From Tersicoccus solisilvae (GTDB lineage Bacteria > Actinomycetota > Actinomycetes > Actinomycetales > Micrococcaceae): 64,000 nt of DNA. The position numbers were made by a program, and so were the translations under genes. The stretch covers positions 1 to 64,000 of the forward strand of contig NZ_BMJI01000017.1 of assembly GCF_014643255.1 (NCBI RefSeq), given 5' to 3'. Below, piece by piece: positions 54,342 to 62,979 of the stretch. Below the pieces are notes generated by a model. It was not told where the DNA came from, did no database searches, and saw nothing but the letters and a program-made list of their open reading frames with translations. Positions within the stretch are counted from its first letter, which is position 1; every line of letters begins with the position of its first letter.

Positions 54342-55021
54342 CAGTTCTCCTCGTCGGTGGCGGGGGTGGTCAGGGCGGTGGTGAACTCGCGGGCGCGAGC
54401 GGTGATGTCCGTCCAGGCGGCGGCCTCGACCGCGGCCGGTGGCACGACGGAGGTGCCGCTGCACACGGCGAAGGCGCCGGCGTCGAGCCAGCCGCGCGCG
54501 TTGCCCGCGTCGACCCCGCCCGAGGGCAGCAGCCGGGCTTCCGGGAAGGGACCGTGCAGGTCCTTGAGGTGACCGGGTCCGAGCGTGCGGGCCGGGAAGA
54601 TCTTGACGATCTCGGACCCGAGGTCCAGGGACCGGGCGACCTCGGTGGGGGTCATCGCCCCGAGGCTGACGGGGATGCCGGCCTCGACGGCGACGGCGGC
54701 CACCTCCGGGCGGATGCCGGGGGTGACGAGGAACCGGGCTCCCGCCTCGACGGCGGCCCGCGCCTGCTCGGCGGTCAGCACGGTGCCGGCGCCGACGAGC
54801 GCGCCGTGCGCGGCCGCGGCGTCGGCGGCCACTCGCAGGTGCCTCAGCACGTCCGGGGTGGTGAAGGTCAGTTCGAGGATGCGGATGCCGCCGGCGGCGA
54901 GCGCGGCGAGCAGGTCCGCCGCATCGGGGATCCGGTTCGCGCGGACGACGGCGAGGGTGCGGTCCGCCGCGAGCAGGCCGGTGAGGCCGCCCGGGTCCGG
55001 GGTCTGGGGTTGATCAGTCAT
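54341..55021 (-). CDS. 2-keto-3-deoxy-6-phosphogluconate aldolase
   Basis: A 226-residue class I aldolase. The general-base glutamate is E50 (RILELTFTTP), the Schiff-base lysine K140 (SEIVKIFPAR), and the phosphate loop is LLPSGGVDAGN. It splits KDPG into pyruvate and glyceraldehyde 3-phosphate. It starts inside the deacylase gene (8-base overlap) and is followed directly by gntP. The kinase across the divergent promoter would supply its substrate. Confidence 0.92.
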   Translation of the reverse strand: MTDQPQTPDPGGLTGLLAADRTLAVVRANRIPDAADLLAALAAGGIRILELTFTTPDVLRHLRVAADAAAAHGALVGAGTVLTAEQARAAVEAGARFLVTPGIRPEVAAVAVEAGIPVSLGAMTPTEVARSLDLGSEIVKIFPARTLGPGHLKDLHGPFPEARLLPSGGVDAGNARGWLDAGAFAVCSGTSVVPPAAVEAAAWTDITARAREFTTALTTPATDEEN

Positions 55022-56681
55022 CGCGGGGTGCGGTTCCTCTCGGGGTGCGGCGCAGCGCGCGGCCGGCGCGGGCGCCCGTGGGTCGGCCGTCGTCGACGGC
55101 GGCGACGCCGTTGACCAGCACGTGGTGGATGCCCGCGGCCGGCTGGCGCGGGTCGTCGAAGGTGGCGCGGTCGGCCACGGTGTCGGGGTCGAAGATGACC
55201 AGGTCCGCGGCCCAGCCGGCGCGGACCAGGCCGCGGCGGTCCAGCCGCAACCGTGCCGCGGGCCGGCCCGTGAGGTGGTGGACCGTCTCCTCCAGGCCCA
55301 TCAGGCCGAGGTCCCGGCTGTAGTGACCGAGGTAGCGCGGGAAGGTGCCCCAGGCCCGCGGGTGCGGCTTGGCCCCGACGAGGATGCCGTCGCTGCCGCC
55401 GGTGTGGGCGCGGTGGACCATGATGGCCCGCACGTTCTCCTCGTGGCCGACGTGCTGGAGGATGCCGGTGCCGCATCGGTCCCGGGTCAGGATGTCCGCG
55501 AACACGGCGAACGGCTCCCGCCCCTCGTCGGCGGCGATCGCCGCGACGGTCCGGCCGACGTAGGGTTCCAGGTCGGCGTGCCGGACGCCGCTGATCTCGA
55601 TGGTGTCCCACTCCGCGGTGACGCCGTGGCAGCCGTCCGAGCCGGTCACCTCGAGATCCTGCCGGATCCGGTCCCGGGCAGCCGGGTCGGCCAGCCGCAC
55701 CAGGGTGGACTCGACCCCACCGGCGGAGGACCAGCTCGGCAGCACCGCCGAGAGCGTCGTCGCCCCCGGTAGGTACGGGTAGGTGTCCAGGGTGATGTCG
55801 GCACCGGCGTCGAGCGCGGCGTCGATCAGGGCAAGCAGGTCGGGCGCGCGACCGGCGTTCTCCGCGAAGTTCATCGTCGCGTGGGCCAGGTGCAGGGCGC
55901 AGCCGGTGTCCCGGCTCAGCCCGATCATCTCGGCGTACGCCTCGAGCGCCCCCTTGCCGTACGAGCGGTGGTGCGGCACGTAAAAACCGCCGAGCGCAGC
56001 GACCGTGCGGCAGAGCGCACCGAGTTCCGCGGTGCTCGCGTACATGCCCGGTGTGTACGTCAGGCCGGAGGAGAGGCCGACGGCGCCCTCGAGCATTCCG
56101 GTGCGCACGACGTCCTGCATCCGGGCCAGCTGCTCGGCAGTGGGGTCGCCCGCGTCGAAGCCCATGACGAGGGCCCGGACGGTGCCCTGCGGCACGAGGT
56201 AGGCGGCGTTCGTGGCGATCCGGCCGCCGTCCGCGTCGGGCCGGTCGAGGCGGTCCAGGTACTCGCGGACGCTGCGCCAGGACCAGTCGAAGCCGTCCGG
56301 GTCGTCGTTCCAGCCGGCGATCTTCTCGCGCACCCCGGCCAGGGTGGCGTCGTCGACGGGCGCGTAGGAGAGGCCGTCCTGGCCGAGCAGCTCGGTGGTC
56401 ACGCCCTGGGTCAGCTTCGCCTCGTGCCGGGGTGTGGCCAGCAGCTGCAGGTCCGAGTGGGCGTGCATGTCGATGAAGCCGGGGCTGAGCACGAGCCCGT
56501 CGGCGTCGATGGTCCGGTCCGCGGCGGTGCCGGCCAGCTCCCCGGGCGCGGCCACGGCGGCGATGCGGGTGCCCTCGATCGCCACGTCGGCGTGGCGCCG
56601 GGGCGCACCCGACCCGTCGACGACGGTGGCGCCGGTGATCACCGTGGTCCGGGCGGTCACCGGCACGTCGGGGGCCGCCAT
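55014..56681 (-). CDS. N-acyl-D-amino acid deacylase family amidohydrolase
   Basis: A 555-residue metal-dependent amidohydrolase with D-aminoacylase architecture. The metal motif FIDMHAHSD has His73 and His75, followed by ELLGQDGLSYAP, LVPQGTVRALVMG and LSSGLTYTPGMYAS. It is slightly longer than typical 480-530 residue enzymes. The ATG at 56681 overlaps the upstream stop by one base (TGATG). Family members remove acyl groups from N-acyl-D-amino acids. In this operon, N-acetyl-D-glucosaminate, itself a D-configured N-acetylated 2-amino acid, is a plausible substrate. This is inference. Confidence 0.87.
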   Translation of the reverse strand: MAAPDVPVTARTTVITGATVVDGSGAPRRHADVAIEGTRIAAVAAPGELAGTAADRTIDADGLVLSPGFIDMHAHSDLQLLATPRHEAKLTQGVTTELLGQDGLSYAPVDDATLAGVREKIAGWNDDPDGFDWSWRSVREYLDRLDRPDADGGRIATNAAYLVPQGTVRALVMGFDAGDPTAEQLARMQDVVRTGMLEGAVGLSSGLTYTPGMYASTAELGALCRTVAALGGFYVPHHRSYGKGALEAYAEMIGLSRDTGCALHLAHATMNFAENAGRAPDLLALIDAALDAGADITLDTYPYLPGATTLSAVLPSWSSAGGVESTLVRLADPAARDRIRQDLEVTGSDGCHGVTAEWDTIEISGVRHADLEPYVGRTVAAIAADEGREPFAVFADILTRDRCGTGILQHVGHEENVRAIMVHRAHTGGSDGILVGAKPHPRAWGTFPRYLGHYSRDLGLMGLEETVHHLTGRPAARLRLDRRGLVRAGWAADLVIFDPDTVADRATFDDPRQPAAGIHHVLVNGVAAVDDGRPTGARAGRALRRTPRGTAPRDD

Positions 56682-58066
56682 CAGAAGAAGGTCCGCACCG
56701 TGTCGACCACGACGGCGTCCTCGGGCCGGTCCGCGTCGTCGATCACCGGCACGAGCGTCCACTTGTCCATGGCGGTGCAGGGATGGGAGAGCCCGAGCCG
56801 GACGACGTCACCGGGCCGCAGCTCGATGCCGTCCGTCGTGTCGGGGTCGGTCACCAGGTAGCAGTGCTGGTCGTTGACGGCCGTGATCCGGGCGCCGGTG
56901 AGCGGGCGCATGGGGGCGCCGAGTTCCGGGCCGATCAGCTGCGGAACGGGCAGCCCCTCGTCGACCGGCAGGTCCCGCTTGCCGGCGTCGAGGATCGCCA
57001 GGCCGGGCTCGGGGGCGGAGACCACGCGGGCCCACACGTGCATCGCGGACCGGAAGGCGTCCTCCCCGTCCGGGTCGTGCCGCGCAGGGCCCTGGCGCGA
57101 GAACGGGGAGATGCCGCGGTAGAAGCCGTCGTCGTGGATGACGTAGGCACCGGAGCGGAGGACGACGTCGACGCGGGGCCCGGCGGCGCCGCCCGAGCTG
57201 CCGCGCCCGGTCGCGCACGGGCCGAGAATCCCGACGACGTCGTCGAAGTAGGCGCTGCCGCCGGCGGTGACGAGCGCGTCCCCGGGGTAGGCGCCCTCGG
57301 CGAGCAGGCGCTCGTGCAGGGACCGGAGCGCGGTCAGGTACTGCCGGACCGCGGCGAGTCCCGCGTCGTCGGCGGTGTGCGCGAGGGAACCCTCGTAGCC
57401 GCCGACGCCGGCGAGGCGGCCGTGGCGGCTGGCCCCGACGGCGCGGGCGACCTCCAGGGCCGCCTCGACGCTGCGGGCACCCGTGCGGCCGCCCGCTCCC
57501 CCGAGCTCGACGATCAGCTCGAGCTCGACGTCGGCGCCGTCGTTCGCGATACCGGCGGCGCCCAGCACGGCGTCGATCCGCTCGACGGTGCGCACGTCGT
57601 CCACCCAGGAGACGATGCGGGCGCCGGAGGCCACCTCGCCGGCCACCCAGCGGATCGCCTGCGGGTCCGTCAGGCTGTTGGCGAGCATGAGCGTCTGCAC
57701 GCCGACGTGCCGGCCGACGCGCAGCTGCGCCGGATTGGCGAGCGTGATGCCCCAGGCACCCCGATCGAGCTGGGCGCGCCAGAGCGCCGGGGCCATCGTG
57801 GTCTTGCCGTGCGGGGCGAGCAGCACGCCCCGGTCGCGGCACCAGCCGGCGAGGAGGTCGAGGTTGTGGGTGAGGGCCCCGGAGTCCAGGGTGAGGAGCG
57901 GGGTCTGCAGGTCGGCGAGCGCGCTGCCGCCGGAGGCGAAGGCCTCGGCGGTCAGCCCGTGCCGGGAGGCCGGCACCGCCTGGTGCCGCCAGTCCAGCAC
58001 CTCGGTGCGCAGGCCGTCCACGGCCGCGGCGTCGATGGCCGGACGGGTGCCGGATGCGTCTGCCAT
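56681..58066 (-). CDS. PLP-dependent D-threonine aldolase/D-serine dehydratase-fold enzyme (candidate D-glucosaminate dehydratase)
   Basis: A 461-residue fold-type III PLP enzyme. The Schiff-base lysine is K88 (LLAPHGKTTMAP) and the metal site of the D-serine dehydratase/D-threonine aldolase group is His428-x-Cys430 (GLSHPCTAMDKW). PQLIGPELGAPMRPL... belongs to the beta domain. Some enzymes of this group act on D-glucosaminate, removing water and ammonia to give 2-keto-3-deoxygluconate. That reading links the deacylase, kinase and aldolase nearby. Alternatives are a D-threonine aldolase or a D-amino acid deaminase. Strong AGGGGGGA site before the ATG. First gene of its operon. Confidence 0.8.
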   Translation of the reverse strand: MADASGTRPAIDAAAVDGLRTEVLDWRHQAVPASRHGLTAEAFASGGSALADLQTPLLTLDSGALTHNLDLLAGWCRDRGVLLAPHGKTTMAPALWRAQLDRGAWGITLANPAQLRVGRHVGVQTLMLANSLTDPQAIRWVAGEVASGARIVSWVDDVRTVERIDAVLGAAGIANDGADVELELIVELGGAGGRTGARSVEAALEVARAVGASRHGRLAGVGGYEGSLAHTADDAGLAAVRQYLTALRSLHERLLAEGAYPGDALVTAGGSAYFDDVVGILGPCATGRGSSGGAAGPRVDVVLRSGAYVIHDDGFYRGISPFSRQGPARHDPDGEDAFRSAMHVWARVVSAPEPGLAILDAGKRDLPVDEGLPVPQLIGPELGAPMRPLTGARITAVNDQHCYLVTDPDTTDGIELRPGDVVRLGLSHPCTAMDKWTLVPVIDDADRPEDAVVVDTVRTFF

Positions 58067-58103
58067 GGTCCCCCCTCTTGTCGTCGACGGTGATGCGATT
58101 GCA

Positions 58104-58148
58104 CATAGCGCAACGCTCGTTGCGTATGGAGTGTGACTTGTCTAGCAT
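58104..58148 (+). promoter_or_regulatory. divergent promoter with IclR-type palindrome
   Basis: A perfect palindrome CGCAACG-CT-CGTTGCG (58109-58124), flanked by CATA and TATG, lies in the 143-base divergent gap. TTGCGT (58120-58125) and TAGCAT (58143-58148) are spaced 17 bases and drive the kinase gene; the -35 box lies within the palindrome. The IclR regulator encoded at 59283 is the obvious ligand. I find no clear -10 for the opposite operon. Confidence 0.65.
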
Positions 58149-58209
58149 CGTCGTGTGACGGGCGTCAACACGGATGCCCGCCCCGTCGACTCCAGGAGCG
58201 CTCCCGCCC

Positions 58210-59286
58210 ATGCCCACCGCCGTCTGCCTGGGCGAGACCATGGCCGTGCTCACCCCCGGATCCGGCCGCACGCTCAGCGACGCCGACGAGCTGCGGATCG
58301 GCGTCGGGGGCGCCGAGTCCAACGTGGCACTCGGCCTCGCCGCCCTCGGCGTGGACGCCCACTGGGTGAGCCGCGTCGGCCGCGACGGCTTCGGCGACCG
58401 GATCCTGCGCCACCTCGCCGGCCAGGGCGTCGGCGTGGGCGCCGTCGGCATCGATGACGAGCGCCCCACCGGGCTGTACGTCAAAGTCCCCAGTGCCGAT
58501 CCCGAGCGGACGCCCGGCCGGGTGCTCTACTACCGCCGCGGCTCGGCCGCCGCCGCCCTGGGCCCGGACCTGCTGGACGACCCGGCCGTCGCGGACCTGC
58601 TCGACCGGGCCGACCTGATCCACCTCAGCGGCATCACGGCCGCCCTCTCCGACGACTGCCGCGCGCTCGTCGAGCGCCTGCTGGGCCGGCCCCGGGACAC
58701 CCCGCGGGGCCGCCAGCGGATCAGCTTCGACGTCAACTGGCGGCCGGCCCTGTGGACCGGCCGCCACCCCGAGGTGCTGCGCGCCCTGGCCGACCGCGCC
58801 GACGTCGTCCTCGTGGGCGCCGACGAGGCGGAAGCCGCCTTCGGCACCACCACCGAGGCCGGCCTGCGCCGACTGCTGCCGTCCCCCGAGGTCGTCGTCG
58901 TCAAGGACGGTGCCGTGCGGGCCAGCGCGCTCGCCCGCGACGGGTCCGGCACCCGGGTGCCCGCCCTCACCGTGGCGACGGTCGAGCCCGTCGGCGCCGG
59001 GGACGCTTTCGCCGCCGGCTACCTCGGCGGCCTGCTGCTGGGCCGCCCCGAGCACGAGCGGCTGCGGGCCGGCCATGTGGCGGCCGCCGCAACCCTGACC
59101 GTGCGCGCCGACCGCGGCGTCCTCCCGGAGAAGGGTGTCCGGGACCGGCTGCTCGGCTGCTCGGACGAGGACTGGTCCCGCACGGCCGCCACCGCCGACG
59201 GCTTCGCCGTCGACGGGGTGCCCGTCCGAACGAACCCGGCCGCGGACGACCACCCGCACGCGGTCGAGCCCCGGGTCCGGTCATGA
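58210..59286 (+). CDS. PfkB-family sugar kinase (2-keto-3-deoxygluconate kinase type)
   Basis: A 358-residue ribokinase-fold enzyme. The N-terminal CLGETMAVLTP and GGAESNVALGLAALG and the C-terminal VEPVGAGDAFAAGYLGG with catalytic Asp265 are typical of KDG/fructo-kinases. With KDPG aldolase across the promoter, phosphorylation of 2-keto-3-deoxygluconate is the likely reaction. The ATG at 58210 begins at the conserved strand; CAGGAG lies 12 bases upstream, rather far, and an ATG at 58174 is an alternative. Overlaps the IclR gene (ATGA). Confidence 0.87.
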   Translation: MPTAVCLGETMAVLTPGSGRTLSDADELRIGVGGAESNVALGLAALGVDAHWVSRVGRDGFGDRILRHLAGQGVGVGAVGIDDERPTGLYVKVPSADPERTPGRVLYYRRGSAAAALGPDLLDDPAVADLLDRADLIHLSGITAALSDDCRALVERLLGRPRDTPRGRQRISFDVNWRPALWTGRHPEVLRALADRADVVLVGADEAEAAFGTTTEAGLRRLLPSPEVVVVKDGAVRASALARDGSGTRVPALTVATVEPVGAGDAFAAGYLGGLLLGRPEHERLRAGHVAAAATLTVRADRGVLPEKGVRDRLLGCSDEDWSRTAATADGFAVDGVPVRTNPAADDHPHAVEPRVRS

Positions 59287-60077
59287 GCCAGAGCCTGCTG
59301 CGTGCCCTCGACCTGCTGGAGCGGCTCGCCGACGGCCCCGCCGGCCTCGACGAGCTGGCCGCCGCCGCATCGGTGCACAAGACGACCGTGATGCGCCTGC
59401 TGCACGCCATGGAGGAGCGCCGCTTCGTCGTCCGCGACGAGACGCAGCGCTACCGGCTGGGCGCCAAGCTGTTCGAGCTCTCCGCCCTGGCCCTGGAACA
59501 GCGCGAGGTGATCAGCATCGCCCGCCCCCACCTGGCGGCCTTCAACCAGCGCACCGGCCACACCGTGCACCTGGCCGCCCTGGAGGGTGATGAGGTCGTC
59601 TACATCGACAAGCTCGAGTCACGCCACCCGGTCCGGATGTACTCGCGCGTCGGACTGACCGCGGCCCTGCACGCGGCCGCCGTCGCCAAGGTGCTGCTGG
59701 CCGACCTGCCGCCGGTCCGCCGCCGCGCCGTCGCGGCCGGCCTCGACTACGTCGCCCTGACCGAGCACACCATCACGACGCCGGACGGCCTGCTCACCGA
59801 GCTCGAGACGGTGGCCCGGCAGGGGTGGGCGCTCGACGGCTCCGAGCACGAGGCGTTCGTGCACTGCATCGCCGCGCCCATCCACGACGCGCGCGGCCGG
59901 GTGATCGCCGCCGCCTCGTGCTCCGTGCCGGTCGTCCTGCTCGATCGGCCGGGCCTGCTCGGGCTCGTCCCGGACCTGATCGCCACCACCGACGCCGTGT
60001 CCGCCGACCTCGGCTGGACGCGGCCGAACGCCATCGCTCCGACGCCCCCCACCCGCAACGAGAGGACCCCCTCATGA
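59283..60077 (+). CDS. IclR-family regulator
   Basis: A 264-residue IclR protein. The winged helix is ALDLLERLADGPAGLDELAAAASVHKTTVMRLLHAMEERRFV (about 7-48). The effector domain has GHTVHLAALEGDEVVYIDKLES, VGLTAALHAAAVAKVLLA and HCIAAPIHDARGRVIAAASCSVP. Overlaps kinase and RidA genes at both ends, so the three are one operon. It probably binds the palindrome at 58109-58124 and controls both divergent operons, with a sugar-acid intermediate as effector. Confidence 0.9.
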   Translation: MSQSLLRALDLLERLADGPAGLDELAAAASVHKTTVMRLLHAMEERRFVVRDETQRYRLGAKLFELSALALEQREVISIARPHLAAFNQRTGHTVHLAALEGDEVVYIDKLESRHPVRMYSRVGLTAALHAAAVAKVLLADLPPVRRRAVAAGLDYVALTEHTITTPDGLLTELETVARQGWALDGSEHEAFVHCIAAPIHDARGRVIAAASCSVPVVLLDRPGLLGLVPDLIATTDAVSADLGWTRPNAIAPTPPTRNERTPS

Positions 60078-60490
60078 CCGCGTCACCGACCGCCAAGACC
60101 GTCATCACGACCGACGGCGCCCCCGCGCCCGCGCACACCTTCTCCCAGGGGGTGGCGAAGGGCGGCCTCCTGCAGATCTCCGGCCAGGGCCCCATGGACC
60201 CCGCCACCAACGAGTACATCGCCGCCGGCGACGTCAAGGCCCAGACCGCCCGGACGCTGGCAAACGTCAAGGCCATCCTCGAGGCGGGCGGCTCCTCGGT
60301 GGAGGACGTGCTGATGTTCCGCGTCTACCTGACGAAGCGCGAGGACTTCGCGGCGATGAACGAGGCGTACGGCGAGTTCGTCGAGGCGAACGTGCCGAGC
60401 GGCGCGCTGCCGTCCCGCACCACCGTCTTCGTCGACCTGCCGCACGAGGTCATGCTGGTCGAGATCGACGCCCTCGCCGTCACCGGCTGA
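60074..60490 (+). CDS. RidA family deaminase
   Basis: A 138-residue YjgF/YER057c/UK114 protein. The imine-binding arginine is R115 in PSGALPSRTTVFVDLP. RidA proteins hydrolyse reactive enamine/imine intermediates released by PLP dehydratases, preventing damage. Co-transcription with this cluster suggests that it serves the 56681-58066 PLP enzyme, whose elimination would make such an intermediate. ATG overlaps the IclR stop (ATGA), GAGAGG upstream. Confidence 0.9.
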   Translation: MTASPTAKTVITTDGAPAPAHTFSQGVAKGGLLQISGQGPMDPATNEYIAAGDVKAQTARTLANVKAILEAGGSSVEDVLMFRVYLTKREDFAAMNEAYGEFVEANVPSGALPSRTTVFVDLPHEVMLVEIDALAVTG

Positions 60491-60628
60491 GGCCGCCACC
60501 GCGCCGTGCCCGAGGACCGGGGACGGGCCGGGCAGTGATATGAAAGATCGATGACGCGACCACGCGAGGACACCGCCGGTCGACGCAGCGCACGCGACCA
60601 CCCGATCGACACGATGGAGGAGCCACGC

Positions 60629-62884
60629 ATGTCCGCTCCCGAGCCCGCCCCCGAGACCACCTCGCTCCCCCTGGTCGACGTGCCGCCGCCGACGGCGGAG
60701 GACGTCGAGCCGACGGACGTCAACTACGACGAGGCGTTCTACCCCGCGCGGCCGCGGCAGGTGCGTCCCCGGGCGCGGCGCAACCAGCAGTACGGCGACG
60801 CGAAGCCGCCGTTCGACCCGGTGGGCACCAACCCGGCGTACGTCGAGTGGCTGCGCGGTCAATCGATGCTCGGCGACGCGAAGACCCTCTCCCGGCAGCT
60901 CTCCGGGCAGGCCAGCATGTGGCAGAACCCGTATGCGCGGCCGAATCCGCGCAAGGCCGTCAACAGCGCATCCGTGTGGTTCACCGCCTACCCCATCTCG
61001 CTGATCACCCGGCCGGGCCAGTCGTTCCTCGCCGCACTGGGCAGCCCCAAGCTGTGGGAGGCCTTCGAGCAGATCGGCATCCAGGCGGTCCACACGGGAC
61101 CCGTCAAGCGCGCGGGCGGGCTCGACGGCTGGGAGTACACGCCGAGCGTCGACGGTCACTTCGACCGGATGAGCATGGCCATCGACCCCCTGTTCGGCAC
61201 GGAGGACGAGTTCCGGTCCATGTGCGAGGTCGCCAAGGACCACGGCGGCACCATCATCGACGACATCGTGCCCGGCCACACCGGCAAGGGCGCCGACTTC
61301 CGCCTCGCCGAGATGAACTACCGCGACTACCCGGGGCTCTACCACATGGTCGACATCCCGGAGTCGGACTGGCACCTGCTGCCCGACGTGCCCCCCGGCC
61401 AGGACTCGGTGAACCTCGACGCCGCGGCGGAGCGCGCCCTGCAGGAGGCGGGCTACATCATCGGCGAGCTGCAGCGGGTCATCTTCTACGAGCCGGGCGT
61501 CAAGGAGACCAACTGGAGCGTGACCCGCCCGGTGATCGACACCACCGGCCAGGTGCGCCGCTGGGTGTACCTGCACTACTTCAAGGACGGCCAGCCCTCG
61601 CTGAACTGGCTGGACCCCACGTTCTCCGGGATGCGCCTGGTGATGGGCGACGCCCTGCACTCGCTGCTCGACCTGGGCACCGGAGCGCTCCGGCTGGACG
61701 CCAATGGCTTCCTCGGCGTCGAGAAGGGCGTCGAGGAGGCGGCGGGCTGGTCCGAGGGCCACCCCCTCTCCGAGGCGGCCAATCAGCTGATCGGGTCCAT
61801 GGTGCGCAAGGTCGGCGGGTTCACGTTCCAGGAGCTGAACCTGAGCATCGACGACATCCATTCGACCTCGTCCATCGGCCCCGACCTGTCCTACGACTTC
61901 GTCACCCGGCCGGGCTACCACCATGCACTCGTCACCGGGGACACCGAGTTCCTCCGGCTCACCCTGCGGCAGGCCCAGGAGATCGGCGTCGACCAGGCCA
62001 GCCTCGTGCACGCCCTGCAGAACCACGACGAGCTCACCTACGAACTGGTCCACTTCGTCACCCGGCACAAGGACGAGGTCTTCGAGCTCGGCGGCCGCTC
62101 CCTGACCGGCGCCGAGCTGGCCGAGCAGGTGCAGTCCACGCTGCGGGAGAGGATCACCGGCGAGGCGGCGCCGTACAACCTGGTGTTCACCACCAACGGG
62201 ATCGCCTGCACCACGACCAGCGTGATCACCGCGGCCCTCGGGATTCGCGACCTGGACACGATCACGGACGACGACGTCGACCGGATCCGCGACGCCCACC
62301 TGCTGCTGGCGATGTACAACGCCCTGCAGCCGGGCGTCTTCGCGCTGTCCGGCTGGGACCTACGCGGCGTGCTGCCCCTGGAACACGAGCAGGTGAAGTC
62401 CCTGATCGCGCAGGGCGACACCCGGTGGATCAACCGGGGCGCCCACGATCTGGCCGGGTCGATGTCCCAGACGAGGATGTCGGGGTCGGGCCTGCCCCGT
62501 GCCCGCAGCCTCTACGCGTCGCTGCCAGACCAGCTGGCGGACGAGAGCTCGTTCGCGATGCGCCTGTCGCGGATTCTGCAGATCCGCGACCGGCACGGCA
62601 TCGCGGCCGGCACCTTGCTGGACGTCCCGGACGTCTCCCACCCCGGGCTGCTCGTCATGGTGCAGCGCACGGCCACGGAGACCCTGGCCGTGACGGTCCT
62701 CAACTTCTCGGCCGACGAGGTGGACGGCACGATCCGCTCGGAGCACCTGCCCGACGGCGCCCGCGTCACCGACGCCTTCTCCGGGGAGGCGGTCGGCCGC
62801 ATCGACGGCGCGCACGAGCTGCCGATGCACCTGGGTGCGCACCGGGGCACGACGCTGCTGGTCCGGGAGGCGCCCGACGCCTGA
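60629..62884 (+). CDS. large GH13-type alpha-glucosyl hydrolase/transferase
   Basis: A 751-residue GH13 enzyme of unusual form. Residues 1-90 are hydrophilic. The barrel includes [20 protein letters not shown], a nucleophile region [16 protein letters not shown], the acid [12 protein letters not shown] and the third aspartate [16 protein letters not shown]. The C-terminal beta domain (about 640-745) follows. [10 protein letters not shown] and the RW(I)NRG... end are reminiscent of trehalose synthase-like GH13 proteins, but the substrate cannot be fixed. The ATG at 60629 follows GGAGG with 8-base spacing. It stands alone between rid and metB. Confidence 0.8.
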   Translation: MSAPEPAPETTSLPLVDVPPPTAEDVEPTDVNYDEAFYPARPRQVRPRARRNQQYGDAKPPFDPVGTNPAYVEWLRGQSMLGDAKTLSRQLSGQASMWQNPYARPNPRKAVNSASVWFTAYPISLITRPGQSFLAALGSPKLWEAFEQIGIQAVHTGPVKRAGGLDGWEYTPSVDGHFDRMSMAIDPLFGTEDEFRSMCEVAKDHGGTIIDDIVPGHTGKGADFRLAEMNYRDYPGLYHMVDIPESDWHLLPDVPPGQDSVNLDAAAERALQEAGYIIGELQRVIFYEPGVKETNWSVTRPVIDTTGQVRRWVYLHYFKDGQPSLNWLDPTFSGMRLVMGDALHSLLDLGTGALRLDANGFLGVEKGVEEAAGWSEGHPLSEAANQLIGSMVRKVGGFTFQELNLSIDDIHSTSSIGPDLSYDFVTRPGYHHALVTGDTEFLRLTLRQAQEIGVDQASLVHALQNHDELTYELVHFVTRHKDEVFELGGRSLTGAELAEQVQSTLRERITGEAAPYNLVFTTNGIACTTTSVITAALGIRDLDTITDDDVDRIRDAHLLLAMYNALQPGVFALSGWDLRGVLPLEHEQVKSLIAQGDTRWINRGAHDLAGSMSQTRMSGSGLPRARSLYASLPDQLADESSFAMRLSRILQIRDRHGIAAGTLLDVPDVSHPGLLVMVQRTATETLAVTVLNFSADEVDGTIRSEHLPDGARVTDAFSGEAVGRIDGAHELPMHLGAHRGTTLLVREAPDA

Positions 62885-62894
62885 CCTCCCTCTC

Positions 62895-62965
62895 GCCAGC
62901 TCGTCAATAGATGTTCCATCCGGGCCCTCGGGGACCATGTTTCGTGCATCTATTGACGAGCTGGC
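62895..62965. repeat. inverted repeat with 19-bp perfect arms
   Basis: GCCAGCTCGTCAATAGATG (62895-62913) and its exact reverse complement (62947-62965) flank a 33-base loop containing CATGTTTC. The arms extend outward by CTCTC/GAGAG after a 2-base offset. It lies between the convergent GH13 and metB genes and could terminate both. The same arm recurs at 80-98, so it is a dispersed sequence rather than a simple hairpin. Confidence 0.8.
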
Positions 62966-62979
62966 ACGAGAGTGAGGGG

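Noticed and set aside
56681-58066. Alanine racemase
   Set aside because: The PLP lysine domain is of the same fold type, but the C-terminal SHPCT metal site and overall layout fit the D-serine dehydratase/D-threonine aldolase group instead.
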